The position numbers and the translations under genes are program-made. From NCBI RefSeq assembly GCF_002530675.1, contig NZ_PCMX01000018.1:1-64000 (forward strand): DNA of 64,000 nt, given 5' to 3'. The notes beneath the pieces were generated by a model. The model was not told where the DNA came from and ran no database searches. It saw only the letters and a list, made by a program, of their open reading frames with translations. Positions 36,586 to 46,348 of the stretch are shown here, in pieces (position 1 is the stretch's first letter; every line of letters begins with the position of its first letter). This DNA is from Flavobacterium columnare NBRC 100251 = ATCC 23463 (GTDB lineage: Bacteria > Bacteroidota > Bacteroidia > Flavobacteriales > Flavobacteriaceae).

Positions 36586-37221
36586 TTATCCTCTATTACT
36601 CATAGCTGACAACATACCTCCATACACGCTATTTAATGTAGCAATATTTGTTGTCATAGATTGCATTTGTTCTTTTAATTTAGCTGCATTTTCTGCAATT
36701 TCTTGATTTGCTTCAGCATTACGTGAAGCACTTTCTAATTGAGACTTGTATAAATTATTTAAAGATGCCATATTATTAGCAGCTGCTAACATTTCGTCTG
36801 CATATTTCTTTTGTCCAGCAATAGCATCTACAGTAGGTGCCATATTCTTAGCTGCTCCTTCGAAATTTTTGATACTGTTTCCTAAACTAGCCATTAATTC
36901 ACCATCAATTTTTGCTTCTTTTAGCATAGCATCCAATTTTTGAGATAATAATCCTTGTGTTTCAACTGGTTCCTCTTTTTTAGCCTTTTTAGCAGTTGGT
37001 TGTCCCCCTGCTAATTCAGGATAAACCAAAGTCCAATCTAACTCTTGTGCTGGAGTTTCAAATGCAGACAAACCGAATATTAAAGCTTCTGTACCTAAAC
37101 CAGCAATAAGCATAGCGCTTGCTCCTGGCCAGTGCATTAATTTAAATAAAGCTCCAACGATTACTACTGCCGCACCAAACCCGTATGCGAAGTTCATTAC
37201 TCTAGGTGATAAAATTGCCAT
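36586..37221 (-). CDS. gldL: Type IX secretion motor protein GldL
   Basis: 211 residues. Two membrane helices (about 7-25 and 33-55; the loop has LFKLMHWPGASAML) with the acidic residue in the second helix region (GLGTEALIFG) that is needed for proton use. A cytoplasmic coiled-coil tail follows (about 85-211). Start MAILSPRVMNFAYGFG is conserved. Confidence 0.96.
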   Translation of the reverse strand: MAILSPRVMNFAYGFGAAVVIVGALFKLMHWPGASAMLIAGLGTEALIFGLSAFETPAQELDWTLVYPELAGGQPTAKKAKKEEPVETQGLLSQKLDAMLKEAKIDGELMASLGNSIKNFEGAAKNMAPTVDAIAGQKKYADEMLAAANNMASLNNLYKSQLESASRNAEANQEIAENAAKLKEQMQSMTTNIATLNSVYGGMLSAMSNRG

Positions 37222-37283
37222 AATAATAAATTTTAGTTAAGTTAATATAATTATGATAGATTTAAAAAATATTTAAAAAAATC

Positions 37284-38696
37284 CTATTTTGATGAGTTGC
37301 CTGTTGCTTCTGTTCCCATATAATCTTGAATAGTACGGAACCCGATATAACTTCTAGCTGAATCTGCGTATTCAAAATCACGTGTACTAACTTGTAGGAA
37401 GTAAGCTACATCTTTCCAAGAACCACCACGCGTTACTTTACGCATATTTTTTTGATCTGAAACATTTGGATTCATCGTAGATAAGAACTCGTAAGCTGTT
37501 GGATCATAAGAAGAATCCGTCCATTCCGCTACATTACCTGCCATATTATACAAACCGTAATCATTTGGTTCATACGCATCTACTTCTACGGTATACAAAG
37601 CTTGATCCGCTGCATAATCTCCGCGAGAAGGTTTAAAGTTAGCCAAATAGCACCCTCTATCATTTTTTGCATAAGGTCCTCCCCAAGGGTAAGTCCCTGA
37701 TTCTAACCCGCCACGCGCCGCATATTCCCATTCGGCTTCTGTTGGCAAACGATAAGCATTTACATTATCTTTATGAGATCTTTTTCTTGCGCCGTTATGG
37801 TATAAAGTTCTCCAAGCACAAAAAGCTTTTGCTTGTTTCCAAGAAACCCCTACTACAGGATAATCGCCATAGGCTTGATGCCAAAAATAATCATTGTGCA
37901 TTGGCTCATTATAAGAATAAGAAAAGTCTTTAATCCATACCGTTGTATCTGGATAAATAGTTACTTCTTCTTGCTTAATGAACTCCTTACGTTTACCTAC
38001 TTTCGCTTTAGCTGCCGCTTGGATATCCATCCAAGTATACTTAAATTTTAAATTTTCAGAGCGTAAAGTTCTTAACCCGTTATAAGCTTCTGCTGCAGGA
38101 ATGTACATAGAATCCATAACTTCTGTGTAATACGAATCTGGATACTCACTTGTTTTCCATTTAATTGGGATTTTTTTATTCAATTTTCTTCCTGAATAAG
38201 GATCATCTCCTGTTCCAATACTATAATAGTTGTCATACATATACTTGTCATAAACTGACATTTTAGTTGTATCGGCATCTAAAAAAGCATAATCTGCAAT
38301 GCTACCTCCTTTTGAGGATTTTTTTCCATCATTTTTTTGACCTAACTCATCAGCTGCTATTGCCAATTTAGTTCTAACAATAGAATCTCTCACCCAATGT
38401 ACGAACTGACGATACTCACTGTTTGATATTTCAGTCTCATCCATATAAAATGAACGTACAGTCACTGTTTTTGTTGGAGCATCTTGAACATTAGCTAAAT
38501 CGTCATCTGATTTACCCATAATAAAAGAACCACCTGGAACCAATGTCATCCCATAAGGTTTTTCAGGATGCCAAGCTTTTCCCTTAACACCAACAAGCTG
38601 GCCATTGTCTTTTGAACCGCAGCTGTATAAAAACATAACAAGTACTGCTGATAAAATGAACTTCTTCATATAAATTTGGGTTATGTATGTATTCAC
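37284..38696 (-). CDS. gldK: Type IX secretion lipoprotein GldK
   Basis: 470 residues with the FGE-sulfatase fold: PGGSFIMGKSDDD, YMDETEISNSEYRQFV, VGVSWKQAKAFCAWR, YRLPTEAEWEYAARG, YNMAGNVAEWT, RGGSWKD. It is a lipoprotein (lipobox YSCG). The internal ATG at 38669 (MKKFILSAVLVMF) gives a standard signal peptide and is the better start; the listed one leaves only 16 bases after the likely -7 element. GldK/PorK forms the outer-membrane-attached ring with GldN. First gene of gldKLMN. Confidence 0.95.
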   Translation of the reverse strand: MNTYITQIYMKKFILSAVLVMFLYSCGSKDNGQLVGVKGKAWHPEKPYGMTLVPGGSFIMGKSDDDLANVQDAPTKTVTVRSFYMDETEISNSEYRQFVHWVRDSIVRTKLAIAADELGQKNDGKKSSKGGSIADYAFLDADTTKMSVYDKYMYDNYYSIGTGDDPYSGRKLNKKIPIKWKTSEYPDSYYTEVMDSMYIPAAEAYNGLRTLRSENLKFKYTWMDIQAAAKAKVGKRKEFIKQEEVTIYPDTTVWIKDFSYSYNEPMHNDYFWHQAYGDYPVVGVSWKQAKAFCAWRTLYHNGARKRSHKDNVNAYRLPTEAEWEYAARGGLESGTYPWGGPYAKNDRGCYLANFKPSRGDYAADQALYTVEVDAYEPNDYGLYNMAGNVAEWTDSSYDPTAYEFLSTMNPNVSDQKNMRKVTRGGSWKDVAYFLQVSTRDFEYADSARSYIGFRTIQDYMGTEATGNSSK

Positions 38697-38712
38697 CTTT
38701 ACTTTAAGATTG

Positions 38713-38743
38713 TAAACCTATTTATTTATTTCCTAATTACCAA
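38713..38743 (-). promoter_or_regulatory. Candidate promoter of gldKLMN
   Basis: On the minus strand: TTG, 20 bases, TAGGTTTA (consensus TAnnTTTG, last base off). It fits a transcript starting ahead of the ATG at 38669. Confidence 0.4.
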
Positions 38744-38775
38744 AAAAAAACGTTAAAAAAACTTACAAAAAAATT

Positions 38776-39921
38776 CTACAATAAATTTTTACGCTGTGCT
38801 TTCCACCATCTTTCGGGCACTATACCTTCACAAGCATCTAAATAATCATCATAGGTACAAGGAAGTAACGTATTTTTTTTTAGTTTATTATAAGAATTTG
38901 ACAAAAAAGGGATTTCTATCCACCAACGTCCCGTTTTATCACTCTTATAAAAAACAAGTTCTTCATCCAAAGGTACAATATATTTAATAAAATTACTCTT
39001 TGTTCCAAAAGGATATTCATTGGAACGATAATGATATCCTTCTATAAAATACCATATCACCTGTGCAATTAAAACTGCTTCTGAATTAGTATATCCATGA
39101 TTAAAGACTCCAAAGGTAGTTACTTTATCACTAATTCCTGCGTATCTTGAAAAAGCACAAATTTCTTTTCCCGAGAAGCCATTAGGCATAAAATCTATAA
39201 AATTTCCTGAATTAGAAGACATAACGGATCTCATATCTATAGAAACTAAATCTGCGTCTCTTAGAACGGGTTCTGTAATAGTCGGATCATGTGCTACTTC
39301 TCCTAAACGATAGGCATCAAAATATAATTTCTCTATTAAATCTATTTCTTCTTGTGAATTGAAATAGGTTTGATAGCCAATATTACTATAATTAAACAAA
39401 TTATTAGGCTCATCAACAATCATTTTGGTTAGATAGGAATCAGCTAAAGATCCATTATCTCTAGCAAAGTCAAACTGACTATCAATTGTGACAACATTCA
39501 CCATTTGCTCTAAACGATCGTAACCGCGGTACATAGCATACGTTAAATCTTGAGAACCTCCTATAACTATTGGAATGATGTTATTTTTAACCAATTGTTC
39601 TATCACTCCTTTTAGCACAAAATAAGTATCTTCTACGGTTGCTCCTCCTACGATATCTCCTAAATCAACAATATTAGCATTCCAATTACCTGAATATAGA
39701 GAATAGAATGCTTTTCTTATGGACAACAAATCAAGATTTGCATTTCCTTTTTGATTGCCCCTTTCTTCCAACACTCCTACAATAGCAATTGACACCTCTC
39801 TTAAATCAGGAAATTCCTCTTGAGTATTAAAGCGAACTTTCCTTCCTAAGGTTGCTTCTGAAAAACTATGAACATCTATTAAGAAATCAACCTCTAAGGG
39901 TTTTAAAAAATCAAACACCAT
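38776..39921 (-). CDS. Arginase/formimidoylglutamase-fold protein without metal ligands
   Basis: 381 residues. The arginase fold is recognisable, but the manganese motifs are changed: GGDHS is GGSQD, DAHxD is DSQFD, and SxDVDxxDP is SIDMRSVMSS. Both metal-binding histidines and at least one aspartate are gone, so a hydrolase activity is unlikely. It lies six bases after topA and 79 bases before gldK on the same strand. Genes of this kind sit at this place in other Flavobacteriaceae as I recall, usually annotated as formimidoylglutamase. A structural or regulatory role is possible. Confidence 0.75.
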   Translation of the reverse strand: MVFDFLKPLEVDFLIDVHSFSEATLGRKVRFNTQEEFPDLREVSIAIVGVLEERGNQKGNANLDLLSIRKAFYSLYSGNWNANIVDLGDIVGGATVEDTYFVLKGVIEQLVKNNIIPIVIGGSQDLTYAMYRGYDRLEQMVNVVTIDSQFDFARDNGSLADSYLTKMIVDEPNNLFNYSNIGYQTYFNSQEEIDLIEKLYFDAYRLGEVAHDPTITEPVLRDADLVSIDMRSVMSSNSGNFIDFMPNGFSGKEICAFSRYAGISDKVTTFGVFNHGYTNSEAVLIAQVIWYFIEGYHYRSNEYPFGTKSNFIKYIVPLDEELVFYKSDKTGRWWIEIPFLSNSYNKLKKNTLLPCTYDDYLDACEGIVPERWWKAQRKNLL

Positions 39922-39927
39922 TATTAT

Positions 39928-42429
39928 TTACTTTTTTTTGATAGTTGTCTTTTTAGGCGTTGTTTTTTTAGCAGGTGTTTTCTTTGCGGGAGCTTTTGCT
40001 TCAATCATTTCTTGTACTTTTTCCAAGGTTAACTGAGCAGCATCAACATCTTTACTCAATTCAATTTTAATCTTTCCTTTTAGGATTACTGAACGTCCCC
40101 ATCTGGCTTTCTCAACTCGAATTCCTTCAACTTCCCAATTATGAATCAGTTTTTCACTTTCTTTTTGCAACTTATCCTCTATTAGCTCTGTTATATCAGA
40201 AGAAGACAATTGATCAAAATTATATTTTTTATTAACATTAATAAACATTCCATTCCATTTAATAAATGGTCCAAAACGCCCTACTCCTTTTTGAACGTCC
40301 ATTCCTTGGTATTGTCCTATAGGGGCATCTGCTTTATTTTTTTCGTCTATTAATTCTTTTGCTCTATCTAACGTTACATCTAGAGGATCCTCTCCTTTAG
40401 GCAAAGATATAAAAATCTTTCCTAATCTCACATAGGGACCAAATCTTCCATTATTTACCTCTACTTCTTCCCCATTATATTCTCCTAGCATTTTAGGCAA
40501 TAAAAACAGATCTAAAGCTTCTTCCAAAGTAACGGTTCCTATATTTTGTTCGGCACGCAAACTTGCAAATTGCTTCGCTTCATCATCTGCATTTCCTATT
40601 TGCACCATAGGTCCAAATTTTCCTAGGCGAACTAAAACCTGCTTACCTGTTTTAGGATCAACTCCAAGAATTCTTTCCCCGCTTTCCCGTTCTGCATTTT
40701 TTTCAACATTTTGAACATTGGGATGAAAATGTTTATAAAAATCATCCATCATGTTTTCCCACTCTTTATTCCCTATAGCAATTTCATCAAAATCCTGCTC
40801 TACTTTTGCTGTAAAATTATAGTCTAAAATGGTTTCAAAATTTTTAACTAAAAAATCATTTACTATAGTTCCAATATCAGTAGGTACTAATTTTCCCTTA
40901 TCTGAGCCTACGTTTTCAGATAATATTTCAGATTTTATTTGATTATTTTTCAAAATCAACTGATTGTACTTACGCTCAGTTCCTTCAAAATTTCCTTTTT
41001 CAACATAGTTCCTATTTATGATCGTAGAAATAGTAGGAGCATACGTAGAGGGACGACCAATTCCTAACTCTTCTAATTTTTTTACCAAAGATGCTTCTGT
41101 ATAACGAGCGGCTGGTCTTGAAAAACGCTCTGTAGCAGTAATATAGTTATTCTTTAAAATTTCGTTTATTTTCAGGGCTGGCAACATTCCTTCTTCTTTT
41201 TCATCTTCATCGTCATTTCCTTCTAAATATACTTTTAAAAAGCCTTCAAATTTAATAACTTCTCCTGTTGCTCCAAAAATTTCTTTATGATTGTTTGCCT
41301 CAATCTTAACATTAGTTCGTTCTAATTGCGCATCACTCATTTGAGAAGCAATGGTACGTTTCCAGATTAAATCATACAAACGAGATTGATCTCTATCTAA
41401 TTGAACGGTATGTCGCGACATATCCGTTGGACGAATTGCCTCATGCGCTTCTTGTGCTCCTTTTGATTTTGTTGCATAACTACGTGGTTGACTAAATTCT
41501 TTTCCGTAGTAATTAGAAATTTCATCTTGAGCTGCACTCATTGCTTCTTGAGAAAGATTAACACTATCCGTTCTCATATAAGTAATTAACCCAGCCTCAT
41601 ATAACCTCTGTGCTACTTGCATGGTTATACCCACTGGCATATATAGCTTACGAGCAGCCTCCTGTTGTAAGGTAGATGTGGTAAAAGGAGCTGCTGGTGA
41701 TTTTTTTGTTGGCTTTGTTTCTAAATCCGATACTTTGTATATAGAACCTATATTTTGTTGCAAAAATTTTTCAGCTTCTTCTTTTGTAGTAAAGTTTTTA
41801 GTTAATTTTGTTTTAAATGTTCTTCCTAATTCATTAGAAAATTCAGCAGAAACACTATAAGTAGCTTCTGATGTAAAGTTTTGAATCTCTCGCTCACGTT
41901 CTACAATTAAACGTACTGAAACAGACTGAACACGACCGGCTGACAAACCACTTTTAACTTTTTTCCAAAGGACAGGCGATAACTCATACCCTACTAAACG
42001 ATCTAACACCCTACGTGCTTGTTGTGCATTTACTAAATCGTAATTAATTCCTCTCGGGTTTTCGATTGCCTTTTGAATGGCTGTTTTAGTAATTTCATGA
42101 AAAACAATGCGTTTTGTTTTGGATCTATCTAATTTTAATTCTTCCGCTAAGTGCCACGCAATAGCCTCACCCTCGCGGTCTTCATCGGATGCTAACCAAA
42201 CCATTTCAGCTGTTTTTGACAAGTCTTTTAGTTTTTTCACTAAAGCTTTTTTATCAGAAGAAACTTCGTATTTAGGCTTGAACCTATTTTCTACATCCAC
42301 CCCCATTTCTTTTGAAGGTAAATCGGCAATATGCCCAAAACTCGACTCTACTTGAAAGTCTTTTCCTAAAAACTTCTCTATAGTTTTCGCCTTGGCAGGC
42401 GACTCTACGATTACTAAATTCTTTGCCAT
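39928..42429 (-). CDS. topA: DNA topoisomerase I
   Basis: 833 residues, type IA. TOPRIM domain at the N-terminus (VIVESPAKAKTIEKFLG; DEDREGEAIAWHL). Catalytic tyrosine in GLITYMRTDSVNL (about residue 285). GRPSTYAPTISTI is the conserved domain-II/IV block. The C-terminus has repeated TopA C-terminal domains (VRLGKFGPMVQIG, NNGRFGPYVRLG, GVGRFGPFIKWNG) instead of zinc fingers, then a Lys/Thr/Pro tail (AKKTPAKKTTPKK). It relaxes negative supercoils. First gene of the run toward gldK. Confidence 0.96.
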   Translation of the reverse strand: MAKNLVIVESPAKAKTIEKFLGKDFQVESSFGHIADLPSKEMGVDVENRFKPKYEVSSDKKALVKKLKDLSKTAEMVWLASDEDREGEAIAWHLAEELKLDRSKTKRIVFHEITKTAIQKAIENPRGINYDLVNAQQARRVLDRLVGYELSPVLWKKVKSGLSAGRVQSVSVRLIVEREREIQNFTSEATYSVSAEFSNELGRTFKTKLTKNFTTKEEAEKFLQQNIGSIYKVSDLETKPTKKSPAAPFTTSTLQQEAARKLYMPVGITMQVAQRLYEAGLITYMRTDSVNLSQEAMSAAQDEISNYYGKEFSQPRSYATKSKGAQEAHEAIRPTDMSRHTVQLDRDQSRLYDLIWKRTIASQMSDAQLERTNVKIEANNHKEIFGATGEVIKFEGFLKVYLEGNDDEDEKEEGMLPALKINEILKNNYITATERFSRPAARYTEASLVKKLEELGIGRPSTYAPTISTIINRNYVEKGNFEGTERKYNQLILKNNQIKSEILSENVGSDKGKLVPTDIGTIVNDFLVKNFETILDYNFTAKVEQDFDEIAIGNKEWENMMDDFYKHFHPNVQNVEKNAERESGERILGVDPKTGKQVLVRLGKFGPMVQIGNADDEAKQFASLRAEQNIGTVTLEEALDLFLLPKMLGEYNGEEVEVNNGRFGPYVRLGKIFISLPKGEDPLDVTLDRAKELIDEKNKADAPIGQYQGMDVQKGVGRFGPFIKWNGMFINVNKKYNFDQLSSSDITELIEDKLQKESEKLIHNWEVEGIRVEKARWGRSVILKGKIKIELSKDVDAAQLTLEKVQEMIEAKAPAKKTPAKKTTPKKTTIKKK

Positions 42430-42607
42430 TTGTAACGTTTATTTCTTCGGCAAAAGTAGAAGTTTTTTTTTAAATGCAATTTTTATGCAATTATATATTG
42501 CACAAACATTTTTCTTCATCACTACCTCCTCCTCCTTTTTCTAGGGTTTTTAAGCGATAAAATAAACTTTTTTCAACAGTCTTCTAGAAACTTTTAACCA
42601 AACAAAT

Positions 42608-42647
42608 ATGACATCCTGTCATAATAAAAAATTTAGTATTATCTTTG
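42608..42647 (+). promoter_or_regulatory. miaB operon promoter with palindrome
   Basis: A perfect palindrome ATGACA-TCC-TGTCAT (42608-42622) is followed by TATCTTTG (42640-42647), a good -7 element. CTG inside the palindrome lies where the -33 TTG would be (21-base spacer), so a protein bound there would cover the promoter. Confidence 0.5.
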
Positions 42648-42675
42648 TTGTCTCAAAAATACGAATGGCATTTTT

Positions 42676-44127
42676 ATGGAAAAGGTAATTGACGAAAATA
42701 GACAAGGAACAAGCTTGATTTTAGAACAGAATCAGAAGAATACAAAAAAGATGTTCATAGAAAGTTATGGATGTCAGATGAACTTTTCAGATAGTGAGAT
42801 TGTAGCTTCTATCTTAACAGAACAAGGTTACAACACGACACAAAATCTTGAAGAAGCTGATTTAGTTTTAGTAAATACTTGCTCGATTAGAGACAAAGCT
42901 GAGCAAACCGTTCGTAAACGTTTAGAACAATACAATGCAATAAAAAAAGTAAACCCTACTATGAAAGTAGGTGTTCTAGGTTGTATGGCAGAACGTCTAA
43001 AAGAAAAATTTCTAGAAGAAGAAAAGATTGTAGATCTTGTTGTAGGACCTGATGCTTATAAAGACATTCCTAATTTATTAAGTGAAGTGGAAGAAGGTCG
43101 TGATGCTATTAATGTTATTCTTTCTAAAGAAGAAACGTATGGAGACATTCAACCTGTTCGTTTAAATAGTAATGGTGTGAATGCGTTTGTATCTATTACA
43201 AGAGGGTGTGACAATATGTGTACCTTTTGTGTAGTCCCTTTCACCCGTGGTCGTGAACGTAGCCGTGAACCACAAAGTATCATAGAGGAAATTCAAGATT
43301 TATGGAATAAAGGATATAAAGAAGTCACCTTATTAGGTCAAAATGTTGACAGCTATCTTTGGTACGGTGGAGGGCTTAAAAAAGACTTCATAAAAGCAAG
43401 TGAAATGCAAAAAGCAACTGCTGTAGATTTTTCTCAATTATTGGATCTATGCGCAACTAAGTTCCCTAAAATGCGTTTTCGCTTTTCTACTTCTAATCCG
43501 CAAGATATGCACCTCGAAGTAATTGAAACGATGGCCAAACACCACAATATATGTAAGTACATTCACTTACCTGTACAATCAGGAAGTACACGTATATTAA
43601 AGGAGATGAATCGTCAACATACGCGTGAAGAATACCTAGAACTTGTAGACAAAATTTATCAAATCATCCCTGACATTTCATTATCACAAGATATGATAGC
43701 AGGTTTTCCAACTGAAACAGAGGAAGACCACAAAGACACACTAAGTTTAATGGCACATTGCAAGTACGACTTTGGCTTTATGTTTGCCTATTCTGAAAGA
43801 CCTGGAACTTTAGCTGCTCGAAAAATGGAAGATGATATTCCTGAGGAAGTTAAAAAACGTCGTTTAAATGAAATCATTGATTTACAACAAAAATTAGGAT
43901 TACAACGTACCCAGCGTTTCATAGGTCAAACTGTAGAAGTTTTAGTCGAAAAAGATTCTAAACGTTCTGATCAACATTGGAGTGGAAGAAATTCACAAAA
44001 CACCGTAGTTGTATTCCCTAAAGAGAACTACAAACCAGGTGATTTTGTATTGGTAAAAGTCACGGATTGCACTGCCGCTACATTAATAGGTGAAGCGGTA
44101 GGCTATTCAGATATTATGCAGAATTAA
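42676..44127 (+). CDS. miaB: tRNA-2-methylthio-N6-dimethylallyladenosine synthase
   Basis: 483 residues. N-terminal MTTase domain with three cysteines (YGCQMNFSDSE, NTCSIRDKAEQ, GVLGCMAERL). Radical-SAM cluster CDNMCTFCVVP. C-terminal TRAM domain (IGQTVEVLVE ... LIGEAVGYSD). It adds the methylthio group to i6A37 of tRNAs. First gene of the run that leads to secG. Confidence 0.96.
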   Translation: MEKVIDENRQGTSLILEQNQKNTKKMFIESYGCQMNFSDSEIVASILTEQGYNTTQNLEEADLVLVNTCSIRDKAEQTVRKRLEQYNAIKKVNPTMKVGVLGCMAERLKEKFLEEEKIVDLVVGPDAYKDIPNLLSEVEEGRDAINVILSKEETYGDIQPVRLNSNGVNAFVSITRGCDNMCTFCVVPFTRGRERSREPQSIIEEIQDLWNKGYKEVTLLGQNVDSYLWYGGGLKKDFIKASEMQKATAVDFSQLLDLCATKFPKMRFRFSTSNPQDMHLEVIETMAKHHNICKYIHLPVQSGSTRILKEMNRQHTREEYLELVDKIYQIIPDISLSQDMIAGFPTETEEDHKDTLSLMAHCKYDFGFMFAYSERPGTLAARKMEDDIPEEVKKRRLNEIIDLQQKLGLQRTQRFIGQTVEVLVEKDSKRSDQHWSGRNSQNTVVVFPKENYKPGDFVLVKVTDCTAATLIGEAVGYSDIMQN

Positions 44128-44138
44128 AAATATTTTTT

Positions 44139-44510
44139 ATGTTTCGATCATTTTTTGTAATTCTTTTTTTCTTGTTTAGCGTAAATTTATTGAGCCAAGA
44201 AAAATTAATTTTTAATACAAAAGAAGACACTTCTGATATATTCTTTGGTATGTTAGTTAAGAAAAACAAACAATTTTTTTTCAAAAAGTGTTCTATTACC
44301 GATGAAGAAATATTAATTGTTAATAAAAAAGGCGTTCAAAGCACAGATATACAATCAACTCTTGAGGAAATAAGAAAAAAAGGATCAAAAATACAATTAG
44401 AAACTATAGCAATTATCAAACAAAACAAGGGCAAATATTTAATTCACATAGTTGAAATTAAAAATATTATTGTCAACAAAAGCTGTTTACTATTAGACTC
44501 TTTGGATTAA
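44139..44510 (+). CDS. Small secreted protein of unknown function
   Basis: 123 residues with a signal peptide (MFRSFFVILFFLFSVNLLSQ). The mature part is Lys/Ile-rich. No family is recognised. It starts 11 bases after miaB and ends three bases before the sigma-54 activator gene, so it is within the operon. In the synteny I know, miaB is followed directly by the activator, so this small gene may be a lineage-specific insertion. Confidence 0.55.
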   Translation: MFRSFFVILFFLFSVNLLSQEKLIFNTKEDTSDIFFGMLVKKNKQFFFKKCSITDEEILIVNKKGVQSTDIQSTLEEIRKKGSKIQLETIAIIKQNKGKYLIHIVEIKNIIVNKSCLLLDSLD

Positions 44511-44513
44511 TCT

Positions 44514-45773
44514 ATGGAAAATGTACAAAGCATAAAACAACGATTTGAAATCATTGGAAACGATCCAAAGTTAAATCGAGCTCTTGAAAAATCTATCCAA
44601 GTAGCTCCTACCGATATTTCTGTATTAGTTACAGGAGAAAGTGGTGTAGGTAAAGAAAGTATTCCTAAAATCATCCATGCTTTATCCCATCGAAAACACG
44701 GAAAATATATTGCCGTAAATTGTGGAGCGATACCAGAAGGAACTATAGATTCAGAATTATTTGGTCATGAAAAAGGAGCCTTTACAGGTGCTACCAATAC
44801 CCGCGAGGGTTATTTTGAAGTAGCTGACGGAGGCACCATTTTTTTAGATGAAGTGGGAGAACTTCCTCTTACAACACAAGTTCGTTTGTTACGTGTTTTA
44901 GAAAATGGCGAGTTTATAAAAGTAGGATCTTCTCAGGTTCAGAAAACAAATGTCCGTATTGTAGCTGCTACTAATGTTAAGATGCAAGAAGCTATTTCTA
45001 AAGGCAAATTTAGAGAAGACCTGTATTATAGATTAAGTACAGTTGAAATAGGACTTCCTGCTTTGCGAGAGCGAAAAGAAGACATTCATTTGTTATTCAG
45101 AAAATTTGCTTCCGATTTTGCTCAAAAATATAAAATGCCTCCTATAAAACTAGAAGACAATGCTGTACAGTATTTATTAAAATACAGATGGGGAGGTAAT
45201 ATTCGTCAATTACGTAACGTAGCCGAGCAAATATCCGTTTTAGAAACGAATCGTGATATTACGGCTAGCACTCTTATCTCGTATATACCTAATGAAGGGA
45301 ATCATTTACCTCAAATTGTAAGTCCAAAAGCGGAAAGTGATTTTTCATCAGAAAGAGAAATTTTGTATAAAATACTTTTTGACATGAAGGCTGATCTAAA
45401 CGATCTTAAAAAGCTAACTTTAGAGCTCATGCAAAATGGGAGTTCTAAAGTACAAGAAGCGAACAAAGGACTCATACAACGCATTTATGGTCAAAAAGAA
45501 GAGAACAACCCCTACTTTGAAGAGGAAACAAGACTTCAAACCATCACAAATACCCCTCACATTCAAGAAGAATTTGATGAAGATGATGATTCCAATTATA
45601 TCTTTGCCGATACAATTGAAGAAGAAGAGGATTCTTTGCGTTTAGATCAAAAAGAAATTGAGTTAATAAAAAAAGCTTTAGAACGAAACAAAGGCAAACG
45701 AAAAGCTGCAGCCGACGAGTTAGGCATATCAGAAAGAACATTATACAGAAAAATTAAACAATTTGATTTATAA
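44514..45773 (+). CDS. Sigma-54-dependent transcriptional activator without receiver domain
   Basis: 419 residues. AAA+ domain from the N-terminus on: Walker A GESGVGKES (about 45), the sigma-54-contact loop GAFTGA, Walker B GGTIFLDEVGEL, and R-finger region FREDLYYRLSTVEI. A linker of about 100 acidic residues follows, then a Fis-type HTH (NKGKRKAAADELGISERTLYRKI). There is no receiver or GAF domain, so activity is not controlled by phosphorelay on the same chain. The Walker A final residue is S rather than T, which is tolerated. Targets are unknown. Confidence 0.92.
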   Translation: MENVQSIKQRFEIIGNDPKLNRALEKSIQVAPTDISVLVTGESGVGKESIPKIIHALSHRKHGKYIAVNCGAIPEGTIDSELFGHEKGAFTGATNTREGYFEVADGGTIFLDEVGELPLTTQVRLLRVLENGEFIKVGSSQVQKTNVRIVAATNVKMQEAISKGKFREDLYYRLSTVEIGLPALRERKEDIHLLFRKFASDFAQKYKMPPIKLEDNAVQYLLKYRWGGNIRQLRNVAEQISVLETNRDITASTLISYIPNEGNHLPQIVSPKAESDFSSEREILYKILFDMKADLNDLKKLTLELMQNGSSKVQEANKGLIQRIYGQKEENNPYFEEETRLQTITNTPHIQEEFDEDDDSNYIFADTIEEEEDSLRLDQKEIELIKKALERNKGKRKAAADELGISERTLYRKIKQFDL

Positions 45774-45841
45774 TTTTTATTTTTATCAAATCCGTTTATA
45801 CAAAACCTCTTTTTTAAAAATAGCTATTCATTATCAAAATT

Positions 45842-46345
45842 ATGACACAATTAAAATATACAATTTCTCTCTTTGCCTTATCCATTATATCTTCCTGTGG
45901 TATCTATAATTTTACAGGAACTAGCAAAATAGACGCTAAAACATTCCAAGTAAATACATTTCAAAATGTTTCAGAACTTATTGAACCTGGAATCGAGAGA
46001 AAATTCACCTTACGCTTACAAGATTTAATTCAAAATCAAACCAATTTAAATCTAACAAATACAAATGGCGACCTGGTATATGAAGGTGAAATAGTAGACT
46101 ACCGTATTAGTCCTATGACCGCAACTGCTAATCTAACAGCTGCTCAAAATAGACTTTCAATTACTGCTAACCTTCGTTTTTCAAACAGAAATAAATCAGA
46201 AGAAAATTTTGAAAAGAAATTTTCTTTCTACTATGACTATCCTGCAGCAGAACAATTAACGGGAAGCAAATTACAAACAGCTTTAGACGAAATATTTGAA
46301 CGAATTACACAAGATATGTTTAACGAAACCTTAGCTAAATGGTAG
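45842..46345 (+). CDS. lptE: LPS-assembly lipoprotein LptE
   Basis: 167 residues with lipoprotein signal (SIISSCGIYNF, lipobox SSC). The stretch YNFTGTSKIDAKTFQVNTFQN and the beta-alpha fold with LDEIFERITQDMFNETLAKW at the end match Bacteroidota LptE. It plugs LptD at the outer membrane during LPS insertion. It follows the activator gene after 68 bases. Confidence 0.88.
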   Translation: MTQLKYTISLFALSIISSCGIYNFTGTSKIDAKTFQVNTFQNVSELIEPGIERKFTLRLQDLIQNQTNLNLTNTNGDLVYEGEIVDYRISPMTATANLTAAQNRLSITANLRFSNRNKSEENFEKKFSFYYDYPAAEQLTGSKLQTALDEIFERITQDMFNETLAKW

Positions 46346-46348
46346 TTT

